Shown piece after piece: positions 1 to 10,426 of a DNA stretch of 64,000 nucleotides (within the stretch, counting starts at the first letter, position 1; each line of letters begins with the position of its first letter). The notes under the pieces are model-generated. The model worked only from the letters and a program-made list of their open reading frames with translations, ran no database searches and was not told the origin of the DNA. A program made the position numbers and the translations under genes. The stretch is from CAYTBN01 sp964436045 (lineage in GTDB: Bacteria > Myxococcota_A > UBA796 > UBA9615 > CAYRNR01): contig CAYTBN010000019.1 of NCBI GenBank assembly GCA_964436045.1, forward strand, positions 44,456 through 108,455, read 5' to 3'.

Positions 1-101
1 AGCACCGGGACATCGGAGGGATCGCACGCCGTACAGAGAGCCAGCGCCACGGCCACGAGGCCGGCGATCGAGACACGGTGGACGGGTGAGTAGCGAAGCA
101 T
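1..101 (-). CDS. Putative lipoprotein, N-terminal fragment (runs off window)
   Basis: Only the first 33 codons are present; the gene continues past base 1. From the ATG at 101 the peptide begins MLRYSPVHRVSIAG, followed by a hydrophobic stretch ending in LCTACDP. That is a signal peptide with a plausible but imperfect lipobox (Cys, not Leu, at -3). It lies 56 bases downstream of the sulfatase on the same strand and is probably the last visible gene of that operon. The mature protein, and so its function, cannot be seen. Confidence 0.55.
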   Translation of the reverse strand, partial: MLRYSPVHRVSIAGLVAVALALCTACDPSDVPV

Positions 102-157
102 CGGATGTTCCCGACGCCATTGTGGATCAGGTCAACCCACCGGCCAAGTGGTTCCGT

Positions 158-1542
158 TCAGTCCAGGTAGCCCAGCATCCGCATCCGCTCGACCAGGGGG
201 TCCTCGTCGTCGGCCGGTGGCGCATCGACCGTGGCCGGTTCCGCGTCGAACTCGCCCTCGGCCGCCCCCTCCCGGAACCGCGGGAACAGCGATGTCGGCA
301 ACACGCCCGCGGGCCCCACCGAGCGGTGCCATTCCCCCTCGAGCTGGTCCCAGATCCGGTCGGCGTCCGCCCGGGCGGTCTCCAGCTCCTCTCCCCCTTC
401 CCGGTGGGGGCGCACCTCCCGGGTCCCGTCCACGCCGTCGAAGACGTACCAGGCGCGATCCGTTCGCAGGCCGAAGGCTCGCCACATCTGGCGGGCTTCC
501 GCCGGGTAGGTGTGCGGCTGGTGGGTATTGTGGCTGGAGACCACCATCGCCTCGCTCGACGGCGCCGGCTCGCCGGCCCGCACCGCAGGCGCCAGCGAGA
601 CCCCATCGATGGTCAACCCACGCCCGTCGGGTGTGATCCCCCGATCCACCCCGTGGGGCCCTCCGGGCGCGGGCAGCTGCCCGGGCCATGGGATGCCTGC
701 GAGATCGGCCACGGTGGGACCGATGTCCACTCCACGCGCCACCCCGCCCAGCCCGGAGGCCACCGGGATCGCACCCCCGTGGCCTCGCCCCCACAGCAGC
801 AGGGGCACGCAGGCCGTACCGTCGGCCAACCAGCGGCCGTGCAGGTCGTAGATGTGCTCCACGCGCCGCCCCGGGGCCAGGCACTCTCCCCAGTTCTCGC
901 CGTGATCCCCGGTGAGCAGCAGCAACACGTCCTCGCCCCCGGACGCCGCGGCGTCCAGGTAGCGCCCCAGCAGTTCGGCGGAGAAGTGCGCCAGCGCGCG
1001 GTGGTAGAGCCCGCGGAACTTGATGGCCAGCGGATCCGGGCGGCGGGCCAGCGAATCGAGGATCGCGTCGCAGGTTCGCAGCCAGCCGTCGCGGGGGAGC
1101 TTGCGGGCCAGGTAGGGCAGGTGCGTCCACCAGTGGTGGATGATCACCAGCCGGTCGCGCCCCCGGGGCCCGCGCAGGGCGTCCAGCACCTGTTCGGGAT
1201 CCTGGCTGTCCCCCGGCAGGCCACGCCCGGGGCAGGTGGCCATCGACCAACGGGGGTTGAAGCTCAGCGTGCGGACCTCGAAACCCGCGGAGGCGAACGC
1301 CGACATCAGCGTCGGCCGCCGCTCGGGGAAGGGGTGCCGCCAGCGGCAGATCCCGAGCCGGTGGGGGTAGCTGCCGGTGACCATCGACAGCAGCGAGGGC
1401 ACGGTCCAGCTGCCGGAGACGACCGTGCGCTCGAACCAGGTCCCCTCCCCCGCCACCTGATCGAGCAACGGCGTGGCCGCCGGGCCGCCGGTATAACCGG
1501 GGGCGTCCCCCCGCAGGCTGTCCACGACCAGTACGACCACCA

Positions 1543-1546
<4 letters not shown>
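158..1546 (-). CDS. Sulfatase / alkaline-phosphatase-superfamily hydrolase
   Basis: A 462-residue protein with the sulfatase fold. The N-terminal metal-binding motif VVDSLRGD is at residues 7-14, the nucleophile region SWTVPSLLSMVTGSYPHR at about 46-63, and a second metal motif GDHGENWGE at 213-221. The nucleophile region lacks the CxPxR or SxPxR signature of classical sulfatases. It has W-T-x-P-S, as in the group where Thr (here T48) is the likely nucleophile, so the substrate may be a phosphate or phospho-ester rather than a sulfate ester. No signal peptide is visible, so it is probably cytoplasmic. Its ATG overlaps the end of the uracil-DNA glycosylase gene by 4 bases, which implies translational coupling. 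Family assignment is firm; the substrate is unknown. Confidence 0.85.
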
Positions 1547-2277
<731 letters not shown>

Positions 2278-2294
2278 GGCGTGGTCTCCCGGGA

Positions 2295-3287
<993 letters not shown>

Positions 3288-3375
3288 GGATTCGACCTCG
3301 CTCCCTTCCTATTATGGCCCACCACCCTTGTCCAGCCCGAGAGGTTGTCGTGCAATGGGCCGAAAGGGGTTCGCC

Positions 3376-3864
3376 ATGCACCAGCCGAGCTTCCGGTCCG
3401 CCTCGTTGCTCGCCGCCGCTCTGACCGTCACCCTCGCCGCCGGGTTCGCCTCTGCCGATCCGCCATCCACGGCGCCCCACCGGGTCAGCGCAGGAGCGAC
3501 CCCCACCCACGCCCTGCAGGACGGCAAGCTGCGGGTCCAGGTGTTGCTCGACCGGGACAGCGTCGGCGCCACGGACGCCGCACTGTCGTTGCTGACGGCC
3601 CATGCGGGCGCGGCGGCCCCGGACCACACCCACGAGGGTGCCGAGCTGATCTACGTGCTGGAGGGACGGGCCAGCATGACCATCGGCGAACAGCTCCTCG
3701 AGCTGGCGCCGGGTGACGCGGTTCACATCCCGGCGGGCGCCCACCACACCTTCACGGTCCCCGACGGCGCACCGCCGCTCAAGGTGTTGCAAGTCTACGT
3801 CCCGGGCGGGCCCGAGCAACGATTCAAAGGTGGTGAGCTGATCGAGGTGGAACCCGCCGAGTGA
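3376..3864 (+). CDS. Secreted small cupin-domain protein
   Basis: A 162-residue protein with a signal peptide (residues 1-26, ending FASA) and one cupin beta-barrel. Cupin motif 1 is visible as HTHEGAELIYVLEG and motif 2 as GDAVHIPAGAHHTF, giving the usual three-His/one-Glu metal site. I chose the ATG at 3376 because AGGGG precedes it at 5-7 bases and it puts the signal peptide at the N-terminus. It is predicted to act outside the cytoplasm as a sensor, dioxygenase-like enzyme or ligand binder; the cupin fold alone does not say which. It is convergent with the J-domain gene, 17 bases away. Confidence 0.85.
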   Translation: MHQPSFRSASLLAAALTVTLAAGFASADPPSTAPHRVSAGATPTHALQDGKLRVQVLLDRDSVGATDAALSLLTAHAGAAAPDHTHEGAELIYVLEGRASMTIGEQLLELAPGDAVHIPAGAHHTFTVPDGAPPLKVLQVYVPGGPEQRFKGGELIEVEPAE

Positions 3865-3881
3865 GCCGAGGGGCCGTGCGC

Positions 3882-4385
3882 TCAGGCGGCGAGGCGGCCG
3901 CTGAGGACCTCGTAGTTGCGCCGCAGCTCGATGAAGGCCCCTGTGTCCGGACGGATGGCCCCGACCGCGGAAGCGCCGACGTCCGGGTGCAGCCGCCGGG
4001 CGAGGCGGCGGTACGCGCCCTTGAGTGCGCGGGCGTTCGAGCCCGGGTGGAGCTGGACCTCCCCCAGATCGTGGAAGAAGCCCATCGCGGCGCGCTGGGC
4101 GTGGGTCAGACCGGCGAAGGCGTCGGGCCGCGGCGCGGGATCGACCGGGGGTGAGGTGCGCCCCGGGTCCGCAGCCGCGCCCTCGTACAGGGACGCGGCG
4201 CCCAGATCGGCCCAGCGGCTCGCGTCCAGGGCGGCGGTGCTCAGCCAGTCCCAGGTGGGTCCGGCGGCCTCGTCCAGGGGCGGCCGGCGGGTCTCGTGCG
4301 ACGGCCGGGGGGCACCGTCGCCGATGCGCTGTTCGAGCATCTCGGCGAAGCAGTTCCCGGCGGCGGTGGCGGCGTTTCGACCCAT
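3882..4385 (-). CDS. C-terminal J-domain (DnaJ-like) protein
   Basis: A 167-residue cytoplasmic protein. Residues about 118-162 form a J domain: LKGAYRRLARRLHPDVG includes the invariant HPD at 133-135, followed by a helix FIELRRNYEVLSG. J domains stimulate Hsp70 ATPase, so this is probably a substrate-specific DnaK co-chaperone. The N-terminal 115 residues have no recognised domain. An alternative upstream ATG at 4442 adds 19 residues but would overlap the divergent gene. Neither start has a good ribosome-binding site, so the start is uncertain. No DnaK partner gene is in the window. Confidence 0.75.
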   Translation of the reverse strand: MGRNAATAAGNCFAEMLEQRIGDGAPRPSHETRRPPLDEAAGPTWDWLSTAALDASRWADLGAASLYEGAAADPGRTSPPVDPAPRPDAFAGLTHAQRAAMGFFHDLGEVQLHPGSNARALKGAYRRLARRLHPDVGASAVGAIRPDTGAFIELRRNYEVLSGRLAA

Positions 4386-4440
4386 GGACTGGATATCGGC
4401 CGAAATGGCGGATGGTTGAGCCCGTGTTATCGTGCCGAGC

Positions 4441-5214
4441 ATGAGCAACGGGCAGCGCAGTCGCGGGGGCATGGGCGGGCACGCGCGGAACACGCGCTGG
4501 GCGCTGGCCGCGGCGCTGCTCCTGGTCGGCGGCGCCGTCCACGCGTCGCCCCCCGTCCGCTCACCCCAGCCACCCCCGCCGAGGCAGAACACCATGACCG
4601 CGCCACCGCACTCTCGCTTCGACCTCTCCGGCACCCAGCTCACCGACGCGGGGCTCGTGCTCTGGCTGGCCCAGCAGCCCGATCCGTCCCAGCCGGTCCT
4701 GCTGACCCTGGACAGCAACCAGCTGACCCGGGCGAGGATCGACGCGCTGGCGGCGGCTTCGCTGCACTTTCTGACCGCGCTGTCCGCGTCCCACAACCCC
4801 ATCGGGGACGAGGGCCTGCGGGTCATCGCCACAGGCACCCTGTTCGAGTCCGTCGAGAACCTCGCGCTGGCGGACACCGGGATCACCGCCGCCGGGGCGC
4901 AGGTCGTCATCGGCCCGGACTCGGTCTACGGCCTGTCGTCCCTGGATCTGAGCGGCAATCCCCTCGGAGACGCGGGTGTCGAGGCCATCGCGGCCAGCCC
5001 CTATGGCTCCTACCTGCGCACCCTGAACCTCAACGAGGTCGGCGCCACCGACCGCGCGGCGCGGGCCCTGGCCAGCAGCCCGCACCTGGCCGATCTGGGC
5101 TATCTGGAGTTCAAGGGGAACACCTTGACCGACGATGGCCTCGCCGCCCTGCGCGCCAGCCCCCACCTGGCCAGCTGCACCATCGAGACCGGGGAGGCGC
5201 CGCCGGCTCAGTAG
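4441..5214 (+). CDS. Exported leucine-rich-repeat (RNI-like) protein
   Basis: About 257 residues. After an Arg-rich N-terminus, residues about 20-37 are hydrophobic and end VHASPP, a signal peptide. Six to seven leucine-rich repeats follow, of ribonuclease-inhibitor style (LDLSGNPLGDAGVEAIA, LEFKGNTLTDDGLAAL), each about 25-30 residues. Such solenoids bind proteins. The start could be GTG 4432, ATG 4441 or ATG 4471; the last gives the cleanest signal peptide but its G-run lies too close for a normal ribosome site. The 3' end overlaps the convergent methyltransferase gene by 7 bases. Confidence 0.75.
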   Translation: MSNGQRSRGGMGGHARNTRWALAAALLLVGGAVHASPPVRSPQPPPPRQNTMTAPPHSRFDLSGTQLTDAGLVLWLAQQPDPSQPVLLTLDSNQLTRARIDALAAASLHFLTALSASHNPIGDEGLRVIATGTLFESVENLALADTGITAAGAQVVIGPDSVYGLSSLDLSGNPLGDAGVEAIAASPYGSYLRTLNLNEVGATDRAARALASSPHLADLGYLEFKGNTLTDDGLAALRASPHLASCTIETGEAPPAQ

Positions 5215-6942
5215 ATCCGCTGGGTGCGGTAGTGCTGCTTCATCTCGGTGATCGCGTCGCGCTGCTCGATCACCGACTTCAGCTTCTCGACCAGGTGCTC
5301 GCCGTAGAGGTTGGATTCGTCGAGCTCGATGCCGCGGGCCAGGCTGCGGATGGCCTCTTCGACCCGCCACAGAGCCGAGTGGCTCCAGCCCAGGCTCAGG
5401 TGGACCCGGGGATCCTCGGGGTTGATCCGGCAAGCCCGCTCGAAGGCCTCGTGGGCCTGGTCGTAGCGCTCGAGCGCGTACAGCGCGTCGCCGTACTCAC
5501 ACCACAGCCCCGCCGAGGCGGCCGGGCAGATCTCCAGCCCCTTCATGGCCAGTTTCAGCCCCCGGGACGGGTTCTTGGCGGCAAAGGTGGCCGCGCTCGC
5601 CCCCTGGCCCAGCACCAGCCAGTTGAACGGGAAACGTTCGCTCGCCTCCTCGAAGCGCGTCAGGATCGCGTCGCCCTCCAGCTTCTCGTCGAAGGACGAG
5701 AGGCCGTTGATGGTGTCCCAGTAGGCGGCGTGGGCGGCGCCCGTCGAACTTCGCGGCGAACGCCTCCTCGGCGGCCGGCAGCGCGCGGCGTGACACCAAC
5801 CGGGACAGGATGGGGGATTTTTCGTCCCCGGGCGGGGCCACCACCCGGCCCGGCACGTCCCGGCAGCCCTCGACGAAGTGTTCCACCAACGGGAAGTTGA
5901 GGCCGATGGCCGTCGAGCCGGAGAAGTACTGGAAGTTGCCGATGTCCGACGACGCCTGCAGCGTCCTCCAGCCGTAGTCGCTGTGGATCATGAAGCCGTC
6001 GTCCAGCAGCAGATCCAGCGAGCGGTCCAGGGACCGCAGTGCTCCGTGGGAGAACAGGGTCCGCTCGACGCCCTCTTCGTCCACCGCCGCCCGCGCGGCG
6101 TCGAAGAACGAGACAGCGACTGGCGCCATCGCCAGCTCCTCGTCGGCGATGGGAACGTAGATCCGCTCGGTGGAGAACAGGTACTCGTGGGGCGCGATCC
6201 GCTGCAGGGCGTCCTCGTCCCCCTTCCCGGCGGCGGTGATGATCTCGTCGAGCCGCTCGCCGAGGACCTTGCGGGCGTTGACCATGTCCTGGATCCGGGT
6301 GCGCACGTACTGCTCGCACCAGACACCCCCGCGGCGCATCAGCAACATGAAGGGCAGCACGCACAGCATGTAGTTCGTGCGGATCAGCCGCAGGTCCGCG
6401 AGGGTCTCGACCTCGCCGCTCTCCAGATCGGTGAATCGGGACGGTTCGGTCGCGTCCAGCTGGCCCAGGCGCACTCGCACACCGGGCACCCGCAGGGTCG
6501 GGGAGGTCCGCAGCGCGTCCAGGGTCGCCCGGCTCAGGTCGGTGGCGAAGAACACCAGCCGATCCGCGTAGTCCAGCTTCTCGGCCGCGCACAGCTCGAC
6601 GAACCGCCGCAGGAAGATGCGGGCGTGCTGACCGAGCCCCACCGCCAGCTCCATGACGCGGATCTCGGTCTCCAGTGTCCCCCCGGCGTCGGCGGCCTTG
6701 CAGCTGGCCAGCAGCGTCTCGGCGGTGGCGGTGGCCAGGTAGCCGTCGTTGGTCACGACGTTGGGCACCGCGTTGGTGGTGAAGGCCTGCAGCCCGCGCT
6801 GGTGCCAGTAGGCCTGTCCCAGGCGCCAGGCCAGCGAGCGCCAGGCCGGGACAAAATCCTCGACGACGGTGATGCCGTCGTCCGCCGACTCGCGCCAGCG
6901 ATCCAGGTGACGGGAGGTCTTGGGGGTCGGTTCGTCGGTCAT
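5208..6942 (-). CDS. SAM-methyltransferase-like protein with C-terminal TPR repeats (one frameshift)
   Basis: The reading frame from the ATG at 6942 (AAGGTG upstream) encodes a large protein with a class I methyltransferase-like motif (VMELAVGLGQHARIFL at about residues 95-110, then ADRLVFFATDLSRATLDAL). Near bases 5733-5743 the coding potential jumps to another frame. The coherent continuation YWDTINGLSSFDEK leads into TPR repeats (ALYALERYDQAHEAFERAC) ending at 5208. Removing one base joins them into about 577 residues. Either a sequencing indel or a real mutation explains this. The N-terminal half resembles bacterial TPR-linked methyltransferases; the substrate is unknown. Confidence 0.7.
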
Positions 6943-7053
6943 CGCTCACCTTCGAATGGCTGAAGGTACCACGGGCTTCCCCCCGCCGCCGGGCCGCCGG
7001 TCGACTGTGTACCGGCCTTGGGATAGGCTGCCGCCGGGAGGACGGCGACACCG

Positions 7054-7569
7054 ATGGCTTCCAAGGAACACGCGACCGACGACGCGAACGGCACGACAAC
7101 TGGCCCCACCCGCTGGGCCAACTTCGACGGCCTGCGCCTGCCGGTCCCCGCGGACTGGACCCCGGTGCCGCGCACCTCGCGCAGCAGCTCGCGGCTGCTG
7201 GAGATCCAGGTGGCGGACGAGACGTCGCTGCTCGTCCTGCCCCGGTTGAGCCCGGCGGCCCACGAGTGGTCCCTGTCGTCGTTCCTCACCGAGCTGATCG
7301 AGGGCCACGTGGTCGGCCGGGAGATCGTCCAGCGAGAGCCCGATCCCCCGATCCTGGGTCGCACCGACGAGGGTATCGACTTTGCCACCCAGCGCGCCAT
7401 CTCCCGCAGCCCCCTGGGCGACCCGTGGTTCGCCACCTACTGGGTGCTCGTGGTGGACGAGACCAGCATCCAGTCGGTGATCGGCCTGTCCAATCGCCCG
7501 GAAGCCTTCGACGACCTGCTCGCGGCCATCGGCGACGTCATCGATGGGGCGCAGTTCAGCGAGGTGTGA
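7054..7569 (+). CDS. Conserved-looking hypothetical protein
   Basis: A 171-residue soluble protein with no signal peptide or membrane segment. After a low-complexity first 20 residues it alternates short beta-strand-like segments (GLRLPVPADWTPV, SLLVLPRL, TYWVLVVDETSIQSVIGLS), a pattern seen in small alpha/beta PsbP-like or DUF1795-like folds. That comparison is only impressionistic. GGGAGG lies 11 bases upstream of the ATG. It is divergent from the methyltransferase-TPR gene (111 bases) and convergent with the next gene (15 bases). Function not recognised. Confidence 0.7.
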   Translation: MASKEHATDDANGTTTGPTRWANFDGLRLPVPADWTPVPRTSRSSSRLLEIQVADETSLLVLPRLSPAAHEWSLSSFLTELIEGHVVGREIVQREPDPPILGRTDEGIDFATQRAISRSPLGDPWFATYWVLVVDETSIQSVIGLSNRPEAFDDLLAAIGDVIDGAQFSEV

Positions 7570-7584
7570 TCCCCGGGTCGGGGC

Positions 7585-8182
7585 TCAGTGGGTGTGCGTT
7601 TCTTCCTTGGCCTTACCGGGCGTTCCGCCCTTGGCCTTGGCCTTGGCCTTGCCCATGTCGACCTTCAGGTTCCACTTGCGGACGTCCTGGATGACCTTCC
7701 AGTCCTTGGAACCCTTCTTGACGTTGTGCTCGAACTTGACCGCCGGATCGAACTTGCCGACCACCAGCGTATTGACCAGCTCGAGGACCGGCTCGTAGGC
7801 GTAGGGTTCGACCCGGTTGCCCGCGTTCATGATCCGCACCGTGTCCTTGGTGTGGAAGGCGTTGACCCGCTGGCCGCGGGCGCTGCGCTTGCCCGGGGCG
7901 TAGACGTCGCCGTCACTGCCCCAGCGGGCGAACGCCTCGTTGCCCGGCGGTGCCGGCGCATCCTTGGGCCGATTCTGCGGCGCCAGGATGTACATGTCCG
8001 GCTGCTTGTCCTTGAACTTGCCCTTTCCATAGCTGCGGGTCCTTGAGGGGATCGACCAGCACGTCGGCCGCCGGCTCCGCGAGGGGATCCTGGTGCTCCG
8101 TATCGTTCTGGTCCTGGCCCTTGCGCATGGTGCCCGTGAGAGTCGCGCTCTTCAGACCGCCCTGGTCGTTCTCTCTCGCCAT
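7585..8182 (-). CDS. Unknown Lys-rich-tailed protein (one frameshift)
   Basis: The ATG at 8182 has GGAG 8 bases upstream and begins MARENDQGGLKSATLTG. Around 8031-8040 the sensible frame switches, continuing as YGKGKFKDKQPDMYILAP and running to a stop at 7585. Removing one base gives a single protein of about 198 residues. It is hydrophilic, has no signal peptide and ends in a Lys/Ala-rich tail (GKAKAKAKGGTPGKAKEE), which may bind nucleic acid or be disordered. I do not recognise the family. A perfect palindrome at 8289-8305, about 107 bases upstream, could be its operator. Confidence 0.6.
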
Positions 8183-8288
8183 CGATGGATCTCCGCGAGC
8201 CCAGGTTATGGGGGCCCACACCGATGCTCCCGGACAACGGTTCGCCCGTCAACGCGGATCCGGGCGCACGGGGGTGCGCGCCCGGCAT

Positions 8289-8305
8289 TTGTTGCGGCGC
8301 AACAA
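8289..8305. promoter_or_regulatory. Perfect 7-bp palindrome, candidate operator
   Basis: TTGTTGC-GGC-GCAACAA is an exact inverted repeat with a 3-base centre, 107 bases upstream of the leftward gene starting at 8182. The shape suits a dimeric repressor site. It recalls TTGTTGCnnnGCAACAA-like sites associated with PhaR-type regulators in Proteobacteria, but that link is only from memory of the motif. Confidence 0.35.
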
Positions 8306-8389
8306 GCCCGGCGGGGCCCTTTTCGACCGGCGCTGGTCCACGGCCGTCAGCTGCAGTTGGCTTGCGGTAGCCCCGAGATGGCCTCGAGA

Positions 8390-8410
8390 ACTCGGAGGAG
8401 TGCTCCGAGT
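8390..8410. repeat. Perfect hairpin (8-bp stem, 5-base loop)
   Basis: ACTCGGAG-GAGTG-CTCCGAGT. No T-run follows on either strand, so it is not a typical intrinsic terminator. A related hairpin CCTCGGA-GCCGG-TCCGAGG lies at 8587-8605, sharing the CTCGGA stem core. Confidence 0.5.
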
Positions 8411-8470
8411 GATGGGTAGGAGGGAAAGGAACTCCGAGGTCCCGGATAGTCCTGAGTCCCAGCTTCCCCT

Positions 8471-8512
8471 CCCACCTCCTACCTCCCACCTCCTACCTCC
8501 CACCTCCTGCCT
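8471..8512. repeat. 14-bp tandem repeat, three copies
   Basis: The unit CCCACCTCCTACCT is repeated three times (the third copy has one A-to-G change). One strand is all pyrimidine except for scattered A, so the other is a purine-rich GGAGGTAGG run. Confidence 0.8.
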
Positions 8513-8616
8513 CTTACCAATCACCCCGAACACACACCCGAGTCTTCGAGGCCATCTCCGCACCCGCGTCCCGGCGCCGCCGGCGTCCTCGGAGCCGGTC
8601 CGAGGCCGCCCGATCA

Positions 8617-8776
8617 GGGCAGCTGGGGGGGGTCTCCGCGCAGCGTAAAACCGCTCGACGGCACGATAGAAGGAGAGAACTGCCGACAGCCGCTCTCGGG
8701 AACATGGGTACGTGTCAGACTGGAGGTCTCGTGCCGTCGAGCGACCCCGCGGAGCGGAGACCCCTCCCAGCTGCCC
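8617..8776. repeat. Imperfect inverted repeat with arms of about 50 bp
   Basis: The left arm 8617-8666 and right arm 8729-8776 are inverted copies. The inner 15 bases (CGCTCGACGGCACGA at 8652-8666 and its complement at 8729-8743) match exactly. The outer part (GGGCAGCTGGG, then GGGGTCTCCGC) matches with a few mismatches and gaps. The arms enclose 62 bases. It could be a MITE-like remnant, a palindromic repeat element or a long stem-loop RNA. Confidence 0.6.
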
Positions 8777-8830
8777 CAGGGCGGCCGGAGCCGAACTCGC
8801 GTCCTACCCCCTCCGGAGTCGGCGAACCCG

Positions 8831-9094
8831 CTACGCGTACTTGCCGGTCAATCGCTCGACCAGCGCCACGTAGGCCTTCTTGGCCTGCTCGCGGCCCGTG
8901 CCCTTCTTGCCGGCCCAGGCGTCGTGCTTGGCGCGACCCTTGAAGTCCATCATGCCGGGCCGCTTGCCGGTCACGTCGCCGGCGGAGCCCTGCTTGAACA
9001 GGGCGTACAGCTCCAGCAGCTCCATGTTGTCCGGGCGTCTGGTCAGGGTCTTGATTCGGGCCTGGGCATCGGCAAAGGTCTCGTCCAGCGACAC
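8831..9094 (-). CDS. Acyl-CoA-binding protein (ACBP)
   Basis: An 87-residue protein of the ACBP family, which binds medium- to long-chain acyl-CoA esters in the cytoplasm. The signature helices are present: FADAQARIKTLTRRPDNMELLELYALFKQGSAGDV, then GKRPGMMDFKGRAKHDAW, with the Tyr and Lys residues that contact acyl-CoA. Its length equals that of typical ACBP (85-90). The start is GTG at 9094 with GGAGG just upstream. It is divergent from the cysteine desulfurase gene, 144 bases away. ACBP is common in eukaryotes and sporadic in bacteria. Confidence 0.92.
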   Translation of the reverse strand: MSLDETFADAQARIKTLTRRPDNMELLELYALFKQGSAGDVTGKRPGMMDFKGRAKHDAWAGKKGTGREQAKKAYVALVERLTGKYA

Positions 9095-9238
9095 GGTTCC
9101 TCCAGCGGTTCGCGGCCAGCTCCAAGCAGGGGCGCGGGCAGATTTTCTCCAGTGTACACCGCGGTGGATCGAGCCGTGCTAGGGTCCACCGGTCCGGGTG
9201 TCGGGCCGGGCACGATCAAACCGAACGAGGGCGACTCG

Positions 9239-10417
9239 ATGGACTTGCCGAATCTCACGGACGGATTCATCTACCTGGACAACGCCTCGACGGTGTACCC
9301 CAAGCCCGTCGAGGTGCTGGACGGCACCCTCGAGATCTACAAGCGCTGCGGGGTGAATCCCGGTCGCTCGGGCTACGACCTGTGCCTGGTCGGCGGCGAT
9401 CTGGTGCAGGCCACCCGCCAGGAGTTGACCGATTTCTTCGGCGGCACGGACCCCAGCCGCCTCTGCTTCGCCTACAACGGGTCCGAGGCACTCAACATCC
9501 TGATCTACGGAATGGTCTCCCAGGGCGACCACGTGATCTCGACGGCGGTCGAGCACAACTCGGTGATCCGGCCGCTGAACCATCTGATGCGGGACGGCGT
9601 GGCCGAGGTGGAGTACGTACCCGTGGACGGGGACGGCCGGGTCGACCCCGGGGAGATCGCCCGCCGCTTCAAGCCCAACACCGCGCTGGTGGTGGTCAAC
9701 CACGGCTCCAACGTGATCGGCGCCATCCAGCCGCTGGCGGAGATCGGGCGGATCTGCCACGAGCGAGATGCGCTGCTGTTGGTCGACACCGCCCAGACAG
9801 CCGGTGTCGTACCGATCCACGTCCAGGAGATGGGCATCGACGCGCTGGCCTTCACCGGCCACAAGTCGCTGCTGGCGCCCACCGGCATCGGCGGGTTGTA
9901 CGTGGCCGACGGGGTCGATGTGAACATCACCCGCGCCGGCGGCACGGGCGTCAAGTCGGCGCACCCCTATCAGCTCGAGGAGTACCCCTTTCGGCTGGAG
10001 ATCGGCACCGGCAACGTGCTGGGAATCATCGGCCTGCATCTGGCCCAGCAGTACATCCGCGAGAAGGGGCTGGAGACCATCTACACCCACGAGATGGAGA
10101 TCTTCGCCCACCTCCAGAGCGGATTGGACCGCGTCGAGGGTGTGACCCTCCACGGGACGAAGCAGCTGACCCACCGGCTGCCCGTGCTCAGCCTGACCGT
10201 CGACGGCTGGGATCCCTCGGACGTGGGCACCCTGCTGGACGCCGATCACAACATCGCCTGCCGCACTGGCCTGCAGTGTGCGCCGCTGATCCACGACCAG
10301 ATGGGTACCTCGCCGCGGGGTACGGTCCGGCTCAGCGTCGGGCCGATGAACACCATGGAACACGCGGAGCGAGCCATCGAGGCGGTCGCCTCGGTCGCAG
10401 AGATGCGGCGAAAGTAG
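9239..10417 (+). CDS. Class V aminotransferase / SufS-like cysteine desulfurase
   Basis: A 392-residue PLP enzyme predicted to move sulfur from cysteine (or selenium from selenocysteine) as a persulfide to acceptors for Fe-S clusters, thiolated tRNA or selenophosphate. The PLP lysine is K209 in FTGHKS, the PLP Asp is in LLVDTAQTAG (residues 180-189), and the catalytic Cys is C347 in CRTGLQCAP, equivalent to RAGHHCAQP of SufS. ATG 9239 is preceded by GAGGG at about 8 bases. No other Fe-S genes are adjacent. Because a selenoprotein lies at 46 kb, a role in selenium delivery is possible but unsupported by location. It is convergent with the kinase gene (9 bases). Confidence 0.88.
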   Translation: MDLPNLTDGFIYLDNASTVYPKPVEVLDGTLEIYKRCGVNPGRSGYDLCLVGGDLVQATRQELTDFFGGTDPSRLCFAYNGSEALNILIYGMVSQGDHVISTAVEHNSVIRPLNHLMRDGVAEVEYVPVDGDGRVDPGEIARRFKPNTALVVVNHGSNVIGAIQPLAEIGRICHERDALLLVDTAQTAGVVPIHVQEMGIDALAFTGHKSLLAPTGIGGLYVADGVDVNITRAGGTGVKSAHPYQLEEYPFRLEIGTGNVLGIIGLHLAQQYIREKGLETIYTHEMEIFAHLQSGLDRVEGVTLHGTKQLTHRLPVLSLTVDGWDPSDVGTLLDADHNIACRTGLQCAPLIHDQMGTSPRGTVRLSVGPMNTMEHAERAIEAVASVAEMRRK

Positions 10418-10426
10418 CCGCGACGG

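Larger units (their letters stand above)
8183..8830. other. Gene-free region rich in inverted and tandem repeats
   Basis: About 650 bases between the unknown gene (7585-8182) and the ACBP gene, with no convincing reading frame on either strand. It holds a perfect TTGTTGC palindrome (8289-8305), two short hairpins (8390-8410 and 8587-8605), a 14-base pyrimidine-rich tandem repeat (8471-8512) and an imperfect inverted repeat of about 50 bases (8617-8666 with 8729-8776). No transposase remnant is visible. Confidence 0.7.

Noticed and set aside
8183..8830. Possible insertion sequence at the inverted repeats
   Set aside because: No transposase or target duplication is visible and the enclosed 62 bases are too short.
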